Positions 27,854-37,105 of a DNA stretch of 64,000 nucleotides are shown here, piece by piece; position 1 is the first letter of the stretch; every line of letters begins with the position of its first letter. This DNA comes from Bacillus sp. FSL K6-3431 (GTDB lineage Bacteria > Bacillota > Bacilli > Bacillales > Bacillaceae_C): NCBI RefSeq assembly GCF_038002605.1, contig NZ_JBBOCT010000001.1:434001-498000 (forward strand), in the 5' to 3' direction. The notes beneath the pieces are model-generated. The model made no database searches. It was not told where the DNA came from and saw nothing but the letters and a program-made list of their open reading frames with translations. The position numbers and the translations under genes are program-made.

Positions 27854-28621
27854 ATGTTTTCTGAAGAACGACGCGAAAAGATATTAGAAAAGTTGGAGAA
27901 AGAAGAACGAATCTTAGCTAAAGATTTAGCTGAAGAATACGGTCTATCCATTGACTCAATAAGACGTGATTTATCTATCATGGAAGAACAAGGCTTATTA
28001 AAAAGAACACATGGAGGAGCTATACCTATTCAAAATGTGAGAACATTTGCTCAACCTCCTTCAACAAGGTACGGTGAGGGAAGTATTTATCAAAATGCGA
28101 TTGCAAAACTTGCAATCAACTATATTAAGGAGGGGCACACCGTTTTTATTGGTGGTGCGACAATCCATTACGTTATGCTAAAATATCTTCCTAAAAATAT
28201 TAGATTCAGCGTAATTACAAATTCGGTTGAGATAGCTTACAACCTGCGTACAATGAAAAATGTGCAAACATATTTAATTGGAGGAAAAGTAAAAAGCTCT
28301 GGAAATATTACTGATGCTTTAGCAACTGAATTTGCAAGCCAATTCACAATTGATTTATGTTTCGCAACAGCAGGGGGATTATCATCAAAAGGATTGAGTA
28401 CAGCTACTCCTGAAGTCGCTATTTTCCACAAAAATGTTTTTAATAACTCAAAAAAAATTGTAACTCTTATCGAACATTTTAAGTTTGGTATTGATTCGTT
28501 TAGCAGTATGTACCCTATTAATAAGTTAGATGTAATTATTACTGATGAAGAAACCACAAAGGAAAAAATAGAAAATATTAGAGCACAAGGCGTTGATGTT
28601 ATTATAGCGAAAAGTGAATAA
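27854..28621 (+). CDS. DeoR-family transcriptional regulator
   Basis: ATG at 27854 follows GGGAGGCGG and gives 255 residues. Residues 1-60 form the DeoR helix-turn-helix (SEERREKILEKLEKEERILA, then KDLAEEYGLSIDSIRRDLSI and GLLKRTHGGAI). The remainder is the DeoRC sugar-phosphate sensor domain with IGGATIHY, VITNSVEIAY, YLIGGKVKSSGNITD and LCFATAGGLSSKGLST. Such regulators usually repress nearby sugar-use genes and release DNA on binding a phosphosugar. The neighbours here are a NUDIX and a MurA-like gene rather than a sugar operon, so the target is uncertain. Confidence 0.85.
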   Translation: MFSEERREKILEKLEKEERILAKDLAEEYGLSIDSIRRDLSIMEEQGLLKRTHGGAIPIQNVRTFAQPPSTRYGEGSIYQNAIAKLAINYIKEGHTVFIGGATIHYVMLKYLPKNIRFSVITNSVEIAYNLRTMKNVQTYLIGGKVKSSGNITDALATEFASQFTIDLCFATAGGLSSKGLSTATPEVAIFHKNVFNNSKKIVTLIEHFKFGIDSFSSMYPINKLDVIITDEETTKEKIENIRAQGVDVIIAKSE

Positions 28622-28647
28622 TACTAAAGAAGCACTGACGAAGAACG

Positions 28648-28690
28648 AGATAATAATGGCTCCTAATGAATGGAGTCGTTATTATCTTAC
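28648..28690 (+). terminator. Hairpin after the DeoR gene
   Basis: GATAATAATGGCTCC pairs with GGAGTCGTTATTATC through G-U pairs. The T-run is weak. Confidence 0.5.
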
Positions 28691-28765
28691 CGAAAATGAA
28701 AGCGGTTACGAATCACTGGTGGATGGAATATCACGATCAAATACATTAATGAGGAGATGTTTTGT

Positions 28766-29224
28766 ATGAGTACACCTAAACATATCGTTGCTGTTTCAGC
28801 ATATGTAACTAACAGAAAAAATGAGGTTTTATTAGTCAAAACGCATTGGCGTTCGGATACATGGGAACTTCCGGGAGGACAAGTGGAGGAAGGAGAGTCT
28901 CTAGATGAAGCAGTAAGGAGAGAATTTTTAGAAGAAACAGGTATTATCATCAAACCAATAGGAGTTACGGGCGTTTATTCCAACACGACCAAAGGAATTG
29001 TAAGCATCGTTTTTTATGCGGAATATGTTAGTGGGGAGATTAAGATCCAACCTGAAGAAATTAAAGAAGCCTGTTTTGTAGAATTGAATGAGTCAAACAT
29101 AGATACATATCTTGTCCGCCCCCATATGAAATCTCGTACCTTAGATGCAATGAGAAAACAATCCCTCTCTCCTTATGAGGCTTGGGAAGTAGACCCATTT
29201 AATTTATTGGAAAGACTAGAATGA
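28766..29224 (+). CDS. NUDIX hydrolase
   Basis: ATG at 28766 lies nine bases after GAGGAG and gives 152 residues; an upstream in-frame ATG at 28757 overlaps the ribosome-binding site. The NUDIX box is complete: GGQVEEGESLDEAVRREFLE followed by ETG, with the REFLEETG core intact, preceded by the family's W-x-L-P (WELPGG). Substrates of the family are nucleoside diphosphates linked to another group. It lies 73 bases ahead of the MurA-like gene in the same direction and may share its transcript, so a link to UDP-sugar metabolism is possible. Confidence 0.85.
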   Translation: MSTPKHIVAVSAYVTNRKNEVLLVKTHWRSDTWELPGGQVEEGESLDEAVRREFLEETGIIIKPIGVTGVYSNTTKGIVSIVFYAEYVSGEIKIQPEEIKEACFVELNESNIDTYLVRPHMKSRTLDAMRKQSLSPYEAWEVDPFNLLERLE

Positions 29225-29297
29225 TAAATAGACAACTTATTAGAGTTGTGATTTTCATGAAAGCATTTTTTTCATTAAAAGGAGGGAGGAGATTCCT

Positions 29298-30587
29298 ATG
29301 AAGTCCCAATTGGAAAATCAAACAAAAACAAAGATCAAAGTGAATGGTAGGTTCCCATTGCAAGGAACTGTTGATGTAGATGGGGCAAAAAATGCGGTAC
29401 TTCCTTTGATTGCTGCCGCATGTTTAGCAACAGATGGTGTCACAACCTTAGAAAATGTTCCCGCTATATCGGATGTACATGCTATGACAAGTATTATGGA
29501 TAAGATAGGTGTATTGAACAATCTGGAAAATACTATTCTCCGGATTGAAAGCAATACTATTAAATCGGAACATATCCCACAGCATTTAGCTGCTCCATTA
29601 CGCCAATCTATTCTTTTCTTAGGCGTTCTAGTTACAACATTAGGTGAAGCTAAAGTGGCTCTTCCGGGAGGAGATAAAATCGGTGGAAATCGTCCCATTG
29701 ATTTTCACATTGATGCCTTAAATGCATTTGGGGTTGATATATCCATAGATGATGGTGTTATTTATGCTAAAGCAAAAAAGCTACCGTTAACTGGTGGTCG
29801 TATAACGTTTCGTTATCCAAGTTTTGGAGCAACAATAACGGCATTAATTTCGGCTACCTTAGCCGAGGGAGTAACTGTAATAGAAAATGCTGCAATGGAA
29901 CCAGAGATTTTCGATTTGATTAACATGCTAAATAAGATGGGAGCAAAAATAAATGGTTCTGGGACCAATAGATTAACAGTGGAAGGTGTTCAAAAGTTAA
30001 TTGGTGTAATGCATAAAGTCATTCCAGACCGTATTGAAGCAGGAACACTACTTACCGCAATGGCGATGACAAATGGATCGGGCACCATTAAAGGGTTTAT
30101 TCCTGGTCATAATCAACCACTACTTAATTTATGCCGCAATATAGGGTTGGAATTATCTATGATTGGCAATGATTCTATTTGTATAAAGAAAACAGATGCC
30201 CTACTTCCTTTTAATGTTACTACTGGGTCATTTCCAAGCGTATCTAGTGATTTGCAGCCTCTTCTTACTAGTATGGCAACACAATGTAAAGGTGAATCTA
30301 TCATTACCGATTCTGTTTATAACGATAGATTTAACCATATTCCTGAACTGCTTAGAATGGGGGCAAACATTCAAGTGAAAGGGCGTTCTATTCATATTCT
30401 AGGTGGAGAAATCTTGAAAGGTTCTACAGTTACAGGGAAAGACCTCCGTGCCACAAGCAGTCTTATTTGTGCTGGATTAGCTGCTACAGGAAGTACTTTT
30501 GTATACGGGTTAGAACATTTACATCGTGGACATGGGAACTTAGTAAAAAAATTACTTAGTCTAGGTGCATCTATTAGGTACGAGTAA
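29298..30587 (+). CDS. murA: UDP-N-acetylglucosamine 1-carboxyvinyltransferase, Asp-type
   Basis: A 429-residue protein after AAAAGGAGGGAGGAG. It is a full-length MurA/EPSP-synthase-like enzyme that would add enolpyruvate from PEP to UDP-GlcNAc, the first committed step to peptidoglycan. Conserved elements include DGAKNAVLPL, the Arg in APLRQSILFLG, PDRIEAGT, SDLQPLLT, NDRFNHIPEL, DLRATSSLICAG and HRGHGNLVKKL. The usual catalytic Cys in PGGC is replaced by Asp at residue 126 (ALPGGDKIGGNRPID), with one extra residue before the Arg. An Asp in this place is known from naturally fosfomycin-resistant MurA enzymes. Several other positions are divergent, so it is likely a second paralog in the cell, perhaps for resistance or a special pathway. 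Confidence 0.85.
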   Translation: MKSQLENQTKTKIKVNGRFPLQGTVDVDGAKNAVLPLIAAACLATDGVTTLENVPAISDVHAMTSIMDKIGVLNNLENTILRIESNTIKSEHIPQHLAAPLRQSILFLGVLVTTLGEAKVALPGGDKIGGNRPIDFHIDALNAFGVDISIDDGVIYAKAKKLPLTGGRITFRYPSFGATITALISATLAEGVTVIENAAMEPEIFDLINMLNKMGAKINGSGTNRLTVEGVQKLIGVMHKVIPDRIEAGTLLTAMAMTNGSGTIKGFIPGHNQPLLNLCRNIGLELSMIGNDSICIKKTDALLPFNVTTGSFPSVSSDLQPLLTSMATQCKGESIITDSVYNDRFNHIPELLRMGANIQVKGRSIHILGGEILKGSTVTGKDLRATSSLICAGLAATGSTFVYGLEHLHRGHGNLVKKLLSLGASIRYE

Positions 30588-30759
30588 TATTATTCTGTAT
30601 AAAGTCCTTGGGTAATACCACTTATTCAGGAACTAAATTGTTTTGTTAACCAAACAATTTTAGTAGGCGTTAATTTTGAAGTAAAGTTATTAAGGAAAAA
30701 AATAGTAGTTGAAGAGTGCTATAATAATTCTTAATACTTCGACAAAGGGGGATGTAAAG

Positions 30760-31308
30760 ATAGAAACTACAATTTATATGATTAGGCATGCAAAATCTCC
30801 ATTTGTTTTCGGGGCAGGATAGAACAAGGAAATTATCAGAACAAGGAAAACGAGACGTAAAAAAATTACGGGCATAATAAGACAAGAAGAAGTGGATGTA
30901 ATCATTTCAAGTCCATACTACAGAGCAATTCAAACCATTGAGGAAATTGCTAACGATAGAAATTTAGAAATTCAACTTTTTGAGGAACTAAAGGAAAGAT
31001 CAATAAAAGATAGACTCCCAGAAGAAAAAATATTACAAGTTATAAAAAAATCCTTTGATGACAAAGATTATTGTTTACCAGGTGAAGAAACTACGAGGCA
31101 GGCTCAAGAACGAGCAATTCCAGTTATGAAACATCTATTAAATGAATATAAAGGAAAAAACATCGTTATCGGCACTCATGGAAATATTATGACAATAATA
31201 ATGAATTATTTTGATCAACAATATGGATATGCTTTTTGGAAAAGCACGACTAAACCAGATATATACAAGTTAAGCTTTTTTGAAAAGAATCTTAATAATG
31301 TAATGTGA
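30760..31308 (+). pseudogene. Histidine phosphatase family protein, disrupted
   Basis: Two frames together form one phosphoglycerate-mutase-like protein. From 30760 the text ETTIYMIRHAKSPFVFG carries the catalytic RHA motif. A G-run at 30820-30823 then shifts the frame, which continues QDRTRKLSEQGKRDVKK, ISSPYYRAIQTIEEI, CLPGEETTRQA and VIGTHGNIMTIIM to the stop at 31308. The expected initiator is ATA (30760) after a good AAAGGGGG site, so the start may also be lost. The frameshift is in a homopolymer, so a sequencing error is possible. If real, the enzyme is dead. Confidence 0.75.
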
Positions 31309-31736
31309 TTATGGGAGTACAATGGATGAAATTTTCCATTTCCTTGGCCACTATTTAAAAATGGTCATCCAGAAATATATGGTTGACCTTTTAACGCACG
31401 GTCGGTGTAGTTGGTAAAGAAACCGATACGAGATTTATTTGCAACTCCTTAGTATGCAAATAAGGATTATCAAATCATTTTAATATTACCGCAGCAGGCA
31501 TTTACTGACTCAAGATGGTCTTAGATAGATTAGGTTGGAACAAGATTATAAAGGATTATCTATTATAGATATCGAAGTATTACCAAACATTAAATAGACT
31601 GGGAATTAAGCTTATTGAATATTTGGTATTCGTTTTCAAGATTTTTTCAAAAAGAGACATGCCAAAGAAGCGTCACATATTTATTTTTTAAAAAGGCTGT
31701 TTTGCAAACATTGTTGCTTTACCAAGGTAGTGCGTG
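31309..31736. other. Intergenic stretch
   Basis: No supportable gene; stops occur in all frames. It borders the IS1182-like relic. Confidence 0.5.
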
Positions 31737-31923
31737 GTTGATTTCCGCTACAGTTGCTTGCTTTCCGCGAGGCGGGCGGTGAGCCTCCTCGGCGTAAACG
31801 CCTGTGGGGTCTCACCTGTCCCGCTGATCCCGCGACGGACAGGATGTCCTAGTGTCGGGCATTGGCCACAGGACGTGGCCGTCTTTAGCCGACCAGGAGT
31901 CTCGCACTTTCGCTCCAATCAAC
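31737..31923. repeat. GC-rich Bacillus-type repeat, left copy with nested hairpins
   Basis: It begins GTTGATTTCCGCTAC and ends CGCTCCAATCAAC. It contains GTGAGCCTCCTCGGCG and GGGGTCTCACCTGTCCCG, the inverse of the right copy. An extra block of about 60 bases lies between GATCCCGC and CAGGAGTCTCGC and holds two small palindromes, GGACAGGATGTCC and GGCCACAGGACGTGGCC. Confidence 0.7.
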
Positions 31924-31980
31924 CTTCAACAGATTTTGTTTTAAAAGCAACAATCTCTTAGAAAGAGCCTTTAAAAAAGA

Positions 31981-32769
31981 TTAAGCCATTGAAGAGAAAA
32001 TATGACCGTTAAAGAACGATAGTTCAACTCTTTTATGAGCATACCAAGCGTCAATGTGTTGGCACATCATGATGGCATATGTCCTTATGTACCACATTTT
32101 TGTAGACCGATGCCGTCCGGATTCCAAGTGATAATCGATCTTTTCACGCTTGTTGGAACGTTCTACAGATGTTCGCCGGTTATAAATGAGCTTCCATTTA
32201 TCAGTTTCTCTGGGCGTCTTGGTAAAGAGTCTAAGGTTATCCTTCCTAAACGTATAAAACGTTCTTCCGTACTTGGCTGTAGAACAAGGATTTTCACAAA
32301 TGTTTTTTGTACCAATAGCCAGCGGACACCGCCATTTTTGCCTGTTTTGAGATTTGTCGAATCCATTTGATTTCACTTTCAAGCCAGTGGGGCAAATGGG
32401 GATCCCTTCGGGAGAGATTTGGATATCACTTTCTGTGCTAAAGTTTTTCTTGGTTCGGACATTTAAATCGATGAAAGGCTCGATCTGATAGTGATCTAGC
32501 AACTCGTAAATAGGTTCGGCATCGTGTGCAGCATCCAAGAGCATTTTGCCAATTGTGCCCAAGGTAGTACGTTGCGAAAATTCAAGAGCTCTGGCAGCAA
32601 GACTGACAGAATCATGCCTCGAAGCAGGTTGAAGTCTTGGATACAACGATAAATCGACTGTCGCTGGTGGATATCATGTAAAGGTGATATCCATTGAAGT
32701 ACTTTTCCCGTGAGCTGTCCCACCCTGAGTCGATATCAGTCGCCTTACCATGAGCAAAAGAATATCTCA
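31981..32769 (-). pseudogene. IS1182-like transposase, truncated and frameshifted
   Basis: The minus strand gives the C-terminal 220 residues in one frame (YPRLQPASRHDSVSLAARAL, DAAHDAEPIYELLDHYQIEP, RRTSVERSNKREKIDYHLES, HIDAWYAHKRVELSFF). Upstream, other frames supply HGKATDIDSGWDSSREKYFN and GYHLYMISTSDS. The pattern DSGWDSSREKYF...SRHDS...DAAHDA...RRTSVERSNKR is typical of large DDE transposases of the IS1182 type. The N-terminal half is absent and at least one frameshift remains, so the element cannot move by itself. Confidence 0.8.
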
Positions 32770-32900
32770 GTTGATTGGAGTGGAAGGCGGCGACTCCTGG
32801 GGGATTCAGCGTGACAGGTGAGACCCCGCAGGGCGCGAAGCGACCGAGGAGACTCACCGCACGCCCCCCGGAACGCGTCCGCCTGGAACGGAAATCAACG
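32770..32900. repeat. GC-rich Bacillus-type repeat, right copy
   Basis: It runs from GTTGATTGGAGTGGAAGG to GGAACGGAAATCAAC and is the inverse of the copy at 31737, without the 60-base nested block. Confidence 0.7.
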
Positions 32901-33015
32901 GCGGCAGGCTCTTACGTTGTATTTAGATTATTTATCTCGTTCATTACAGAATGGGCAATTCTACTAATAAAAAATAAACTATCCCCCTATTAAAAGTAGG
33001 AGGAGACATAAAAAG

Positions 33016-33078
33016 ATGGCACAAGAAAACCTTGTACCATCCGACTTGGTGAATGCCGATAGTCTATTTAAAGGATAG
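33016..33078 (+). CDS. Possible 20-residue peptide upstream of the Clp_N-GNAT gene
   Basis: ATG after AGGAGGAGACAT opens MAQENLVPSDLVNADSLFKG and a stop. It ends just before the ribosome-binding site of the next gene. It could be a leader peptide or a remnant. Confidence 0.25.
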   Translation: MAQENLVPSDLVNADSLFKG

Positions 33079-33091
33079 GAGGAGGAAATGT

Positions 33092-33991
33092 ATGAATGTG
33101 CCTGAATCGGAAATTGATTTGGTTAATGTGAAATTTTCCAAACGCACTTTAAGAATAATTAAATTAGCAGAATTAGAAGCGGAAAAAACGAGCTCAATTG
33201 TCTATCCAGTTCATTTATTACTAGGATCATTACTGGAGAAAACAGGGGTATGCGCAGAACTATACTTTAATTATCCACATCTTGTTGGTATTTTAATGGA
33301 GAGAATCGAAAAAATACATTTCAATAGTGAAGTACAAGGCATTCAATGTCATCCGTTTAGCTCGAATGTTTCTTTGACAATTATCAAAGTGTTAGAAAAT
33401 GCCAATAAGCGAATGACACAATTCAGACAGGTTTATATCAATGAAGGATTATTAATCAAAGCAATTTTTGATATAAAAGATCCTATGACAGATTCACTAT
33501 TAAAAGGTCTGAATGTAACACGACTGCTTGAAGTCATATCTTCACCAAGGGATATGGCAGTCGCAATGAAGAATTACTCTTTTCCGGAGATCACTACAAA
33601 TGAAGTGATTTATAGAAAAGCAGAAATAAGTGATGCAATTTCACTATTGCTTTTTGTAGAAAAAGAATTTGGAAATAGATGGGTCGATGCTATTAAAAAT
33701 GGATTTCAGGAAGAAAATATCCCCATTTATATAGCTATCGCTAATGGAATGATTGTAGGATTTGCTTGCTTTGATGTAGTCAGAAGAAAAAAAGGCTTAT
33801 TTGGACCTATGGGTACATCACTTTCCAATCGTCTTCAAGGAATTGGCTACGCTTTGCTTCATTATTGTTTATATGATATGAAAGGAAAGGGCTATGAGTA
33901 TACAATTATAGGAGAAGCTGGACCCCTTGAATTTTATGAAAAGTCCTGTAATGCGGTTATTATTCCTTTATCATTAGGTATTCCTAATTGA
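33092..33991 (+). CDS. Clp_N-like domain fused to GNAT acetyltransferase
   Basis: ATG at 33092 follows AGGAGGAGG and gives 299 residues. Residues about 10-155 resemble the ClpA/ClpC N-terminal double repeat: FSKRTLRIIKLAELEAEKTS, YPVHLLLGSLLEKTG, then a second unit with ANKRMTQFRQVYINEGLLIK. No AAA+ domain follows. Residues about 180-299 form a GNAT domain: VIYRKAEISDAISLLLFVEK, IYIAIANGMIVGFACFDV, and an acetyl-CoA loop-like SLSNRLQGIGYALLHYCL. The Clp_N part may recognise a protein that is then acetylated. It is complete but unusual in layout; partner and substrate are unknown. Confidence 0.75.
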   Translation: MNVPESEIDLVNVKFSKRTLRIIKLAELEAEKTSSIVYPVHLLLGSLLEKTGVCAELYFNYPHLVGILMERIEKIHFNSEVQGIQCHPFSSNVSLTIIKVLENANKRMTQFRQVYINEGLLIKAIFDIKDPMTDSLLKGLNVTRLLEVISSPRDMAVAMKNYSFPEITTNEVIYRKAEISDAISLLLFVEKEFGNRWVDAIKNGFQEENIPIYIAIANGMIVGFACFDVVRRKKGLFGPMGTSLSNRLQGIGYALLHYCLYDMKGKGYEYTIIGEAGPLEFYEKSCNAVIIPLSLGIPN

Positions 33992-34067
33992 TAGAAAATA
34001 AAGGCTCGCTATACGGGATATTCGACATTTACAGTAGATTAATGAATGAAGTGAGCGAGGGATATTA

Positions 34068-34778
34068 ATGAACAGAATCGAATTAATCAGAAAAGAAGAA
34101 AAGAAATATCATGACTCTTGTTATGAGAATTACAAACTATTTGAGGAGGGGTCGTGGCTACATAAGCCTGTGAAAACGGTAATAGATTTAATTCCGTTGT
34201 TTATGGGAAAAGACAATCTTAAAATCCTTGATTTAGGTTCTGGAGTAGGGAGAAATAGTATCCCGTTAGCTGAAGCAGTAAAAGAAAAAGGCGGTAAAGT
34301 CATCTGTGTTGATTTATTGGACTCGGCTTTACAAAAATTAATCAAATACAGTGAAAAATTTAATGTAAAAGAAGTAATCCAAGCAGAAAAAGCTGATATT
34401 GGAAACTACGATATAAAGCCTAAGTACTTCGATTTGATTGTCGCGGTTTCCAGTCTAGAACATGTTCAATCAGAACTAATATTTGAAAAAGTTGTTCAAC
34501 AAATGGCAGAAGGAACAAAGTATAATGGCATAAACTGTATCATTGTAAACTCTGAAGTGGAAGAAATAGATTTGGCTAACGATAAAAAATTAGATGCTTT
34601 GATGGAGATAAACATTTCAACACATGCTATGATCAGTAAATTAAAGAAATTATATAATGATTGGGAATTATTGGATGTTAGAGTCAAACCATTAAAATAT
34701 AATATTGTTCGAGATCAAAGGTCTATTTTATTAAAATCGAATGCTATTACATATATAGTAAGAAATAATAATCTATAA
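34068..34778 (+). CDS. Class I SAM-dependent methyltransferase
   Basis: A 236-residue protein after GAGGGA. Motif I is ILDLGSGVGRNSIPLAEAV, motif II VICVDLLDSAL and motif IV FDLIVAVSSLEHV. The C-terminal part is divergent and holds no extra domain, so the acceptor cannot be deduced. It follows the Clp_N-GNAT gene by 76 bases in the same direction and may be on the same transcript. Fold assignment is firm; function is open. Confidence 0.8.
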   Translation: MNRIELIRKEEKKYHDSCYENYKLFEEGSWLHKPVKTVIDLIPLFMGKDNLKILDLGSGVGRNSIPLAEAVKEKGGKVICVDLLDSALQKLIKYSEKFNVKEVIQAEKADIGNYDIKPKYFDLIVAVSSLEHVQSELIFEKVVQQMAEGTKYNGINCIIVNSEVEEIDLANDKKLDALMEINISTHAMISKLKKLYNDWELLDVRVKPLKYNIVRDQRSILLKSNAITYIVRNNNL

Positions 34779-35036
34779 CGTTCACCTTGCCTAGTAGGGA
34801 TTGATAAAACTCAGGGCGCTTTCTACGTGTATGACGAAAGTATGAAGATTCCATTACCTGAATTGACCATGAAATAATGTTCTATATTTTATAAAAACTT
34901 ATAAAGATGTTAGAACTAACTGGCGTAAAAGTTCAACAAAAAAGGGTGCTTTTTCTAGCGGAACAGGGTAATAGATATATGAAAAAGTGCTCTTTATAGT
35001 TAGCCGTAGAACAACATTTGAAAGAAGGAATAGCAA

Positions 35037-35582
35037 ATGGACAGTGTAACTAAATCATTCTTTGAAAACTTGGAAAATAAGGATAAAGATGCTCAATTCG
35101 AAGCCTTCAATAATATTATAGCCGCTACAAAAGAGAAAGTGGACTGGGCATATGAAGTTTGGGATCAATTAAAGGAATGGTTAGCAGATGCAGATAATCA
35201 TCGAAGATCCAGAGCCGCTCAGTTCCTATGTGGTCTAGCAATCAGTGATCCTGAAAAAAGAATACTTAATGACTTTCCAGCACTATGGGAAGTAACTAGT
35301 GATCCAAAATTTGTTACTGCCAGACATACCTTGCAATCGATATGGAAAATCGGCTTAGCAGGAAAAGAACAAAAGGAGATGGTAGTTAATCATATCGTAG
35401 ATCGCTTTCAAAACGGTGCGTCTGAGAAACATCATACCTTGATCCGATTTGATATGATTCAAGGTCTTAGAAAATTATATGATCAATTAAAAGAAGAAGA
35501 TATTAAAAATATAGCAATGGATTTGATTGAGATAGAAGAAGATAGTAAGTATCGAAAGAAGTATATGTCTCTATGGAAATAA
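35037..35582 (+). CDS. HEAT/ARM-like helical protein
   Basis: A 181-residue all-helical protein that starts after GAAAGAAGGA. Repeated helix pairs such as DAQFEAFNNIIAATKEKVDW, RRSRAAQFLCGLAISDPEKR and FVTARHTLQSIWKIGLAGKE resemble HEAT-type repeats. There is no catalytic motif, signal peptide or membrane helix. Small HEAT proteins of this type are widespread in Bacillus and Paenibacillus as single genes of unknown role. It is monocistronic here. Confidence 0.65.
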   Translation: MDSVTKSFFENLENKDKDAQFEAFNNIIAATKEKVDWAYEVWDQLKEWLADADNHRRSRAAQFLCGLAISDPEKRILNDFPALWEVTSDPKFVTARHTLQSIWKIGLAGKEQKEMVVNHIVDRFQNGASEKHHTLIRFDMIQGLRKLYDQLKEEDIKNIAMDLIEIEEDSKYRKKYMSLWK

Positions 35583-36211
35583 AACTAGAACGTCTGTTTA
35601 GGAAAATGGCGATAGGTAATTTGGAGTTATTGTAAAACCTGATTTAGATATATGTAACAATATATTAACTGAGGACCATTTTTATTTACAATGAATTATT
35701 ACATTTCACAGTGAGCACGCTCAAATGTTACTACCTCCACCCAAAAACTAGAAGGACTTTTTCAGTAAAAAGATTTATATTAATCAAGGTTCTTTGAATA
35801 TCTGAAAAATATCAATGTTTGTAAAGATTAGGCGTTTAATAAGGTGCGAAAATACTTATTAAACGTCTATTTACATAAGATAGCAGGATAACGCAAGCTT
35901 ATTATACAGTTTTGTAAGGTATGTCAGAATAGGAAAAAAAGGTAATAGAAAAGAGGGATTTACTCATGGGTAGTCGTCTATATTTAATAAAACCAATAGT
36001 CGATTTAAAGGCGAAGTATCTATCGTTTTATCATGAGTGGATTGAATGAGTAGTATCGGGAATATTGTACGGTTGACGGTACAATGCAGCATGTGAGACA
36101 TATAGTAAAAAAATTACATATGTTCATATCCTTTTAATAATATAGAATTTAATAAATTTAAAATGGAATAATCTTCATTGATAGATCCAACTTAAAATAT
36201 GAGGTGTACGA
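35583..36211. other. Intergenic stretch with a hairpin and a gene relic
   Basis: A hairpin at 35830-35872 (GCGTTTAATAAG with CTTATTAAACGT) can act as a terminator for the HEAT-like gene. The rest lacks intact genes; a short N-terminal relic lies at 35966. Confidence 0.55.
35966..36049 (+). pseudogene. Probable GNAT-family N-terminal relic
   Basis: ATG after AAGAGGG opens 27 codons, LIKPIVDLKAKYLSFYHEWI then a stop. This looks like the start of a Bacillus GNAT acetyltransferase, but no continuation is found downstream. Confidence 0.4.
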
Positions 36212-36997
36212 ATGGTAAACATAAGAACGAGTAGTGCCATTGCCAATCACGAACCTGGTTGGAGAATCGAACATCAGCACAGTGCTGTAGAAATTTCAGT
36301 TGTATTTGAAGGCAAAGGTATGTTTTTTGCGGAGAATCAATCTAAAGAGATACAAGAAGGAAGCGTTGTCCTAGTACGAAAGAATGTCGACCATTGTTTT
36401 CAAGCAATCACTCCTATTCGTTTTGGTGTTTTAATGATTGATTATTTACCCGAAGGAACGACACAATTCTTCGAACAATTAATCACTACGAATCGGACCA
36501 AAATTATTTCAATTTCACCTTATGAACTCCATCAGTATTTATCGCTATTTAAAAACTGGTTAAGGACCATTTCTCAACCTTTTTTAAAAGAAAAAAATCT
36601 TCTTATAAAGAATTGGATAGAAATTTTACTATTAAATCTATTACAAAATGCTCATATGGGAGACAAAGTATTTTCCGTTTCACAGGCGGCGGATTTTATA
36701 AGAAATCATCTTGAACAAGATATTGTGATGAACAACCTCGCAGAACAAACTGGATTGTCAGAATCAACATTTAGAAGATATTTTAAAGAAGAATACGGTA
36801 TCTCACCGAAACAATTTCAACAGCAATATAGAATGGCCGAGGCTAAATGGCTTCTCCGTTCTTCGGAAAAGTTCTTCCAGGAAATTGGAGAAAATGTCGG
36901 CTTTTCTTCTGTACACTCTTTCTCTTCCTGGTTTAAAAAATACGAAGGATTGAACCCTTCTGAATGGAGAAAGCAGCAACAAATCGGTTCAAACTAA
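36212..36997 (+). CDS. AraC-family transcriptional regulator
   Basis: A 261-residue protein after GAGGTG. The N-terminal ~130 residues form a cupin sensor domain (EPGWRIEHQHSAVEISVVFE, EIQEGSVVLVRKNVDH). The last ~100 residues form the double helix-turn-helix of AraC/XylS regulators: MNNLAEQTGLSESTFRRYFK, EEYGISPKQFQQQYRMAEAK and IGENVGFSSVHSFSSWFKKY. Its natural target is the PhyH-type gene starting at 37106, about 110 bases downstream in the same direction. It probably responds to a small sugar-like or organic molecule. Confidence 0.85.
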   Translation: MVNIRTSSAIANHEPGWRIEHQHSAVEISVVFEGKGMFFAENQSKEIQEGSVVLVRKNVDHCFQAITPIRFGVLMIDYLPEGTTQFFEQLITTNRTKIISISPYELHQYLSLFKNWLRTISQPFLKEKNLLIKNWIEILLLNLLQNAHMGDKVFSVSQAADFIRNHLEQDIVMNNLAEQTGLSESTFRRYFKEEYGISPKQFQQQYRMAEAKWLLRSSEKFFQEIGENVGFSSVHSFSSWFKKYEGLNPSEWRKQQQIGSN

Positions 36998-37105
36998 GTT
37001 TTTTGACGGTTTTGAACAAATTTTTAACTGCTGTAGCTAAATACTCATTCAATCATGTCTTTTATAATAAATAGTGAAGATATGATTAAAGGAAGGATTG
37101 ATAGT

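Larger units (their letters stand above)
31737..32900. mobile_element. Dead IS1182-like element flanked by inverted GC-rich repeats
   Basis: A decayed transposase gene (31981-32769, minus) is bracketed by two inverted copies of a GC-rich, palindromic sequence (31737-31923 and 32770-32900), both bounded by GTTGATT. The GC content is well above the surroundings. No target-site duplication could be recognised with confidence. Confidence 0.65.

Noticed and set aside
27475..27981. Hydrophobic 168-residue minus-strand frame
   Set aside because: It overlaps the DeoR gene start, has no ribosome-binding site, and its hydrophobicity follows from T-rich DNA.
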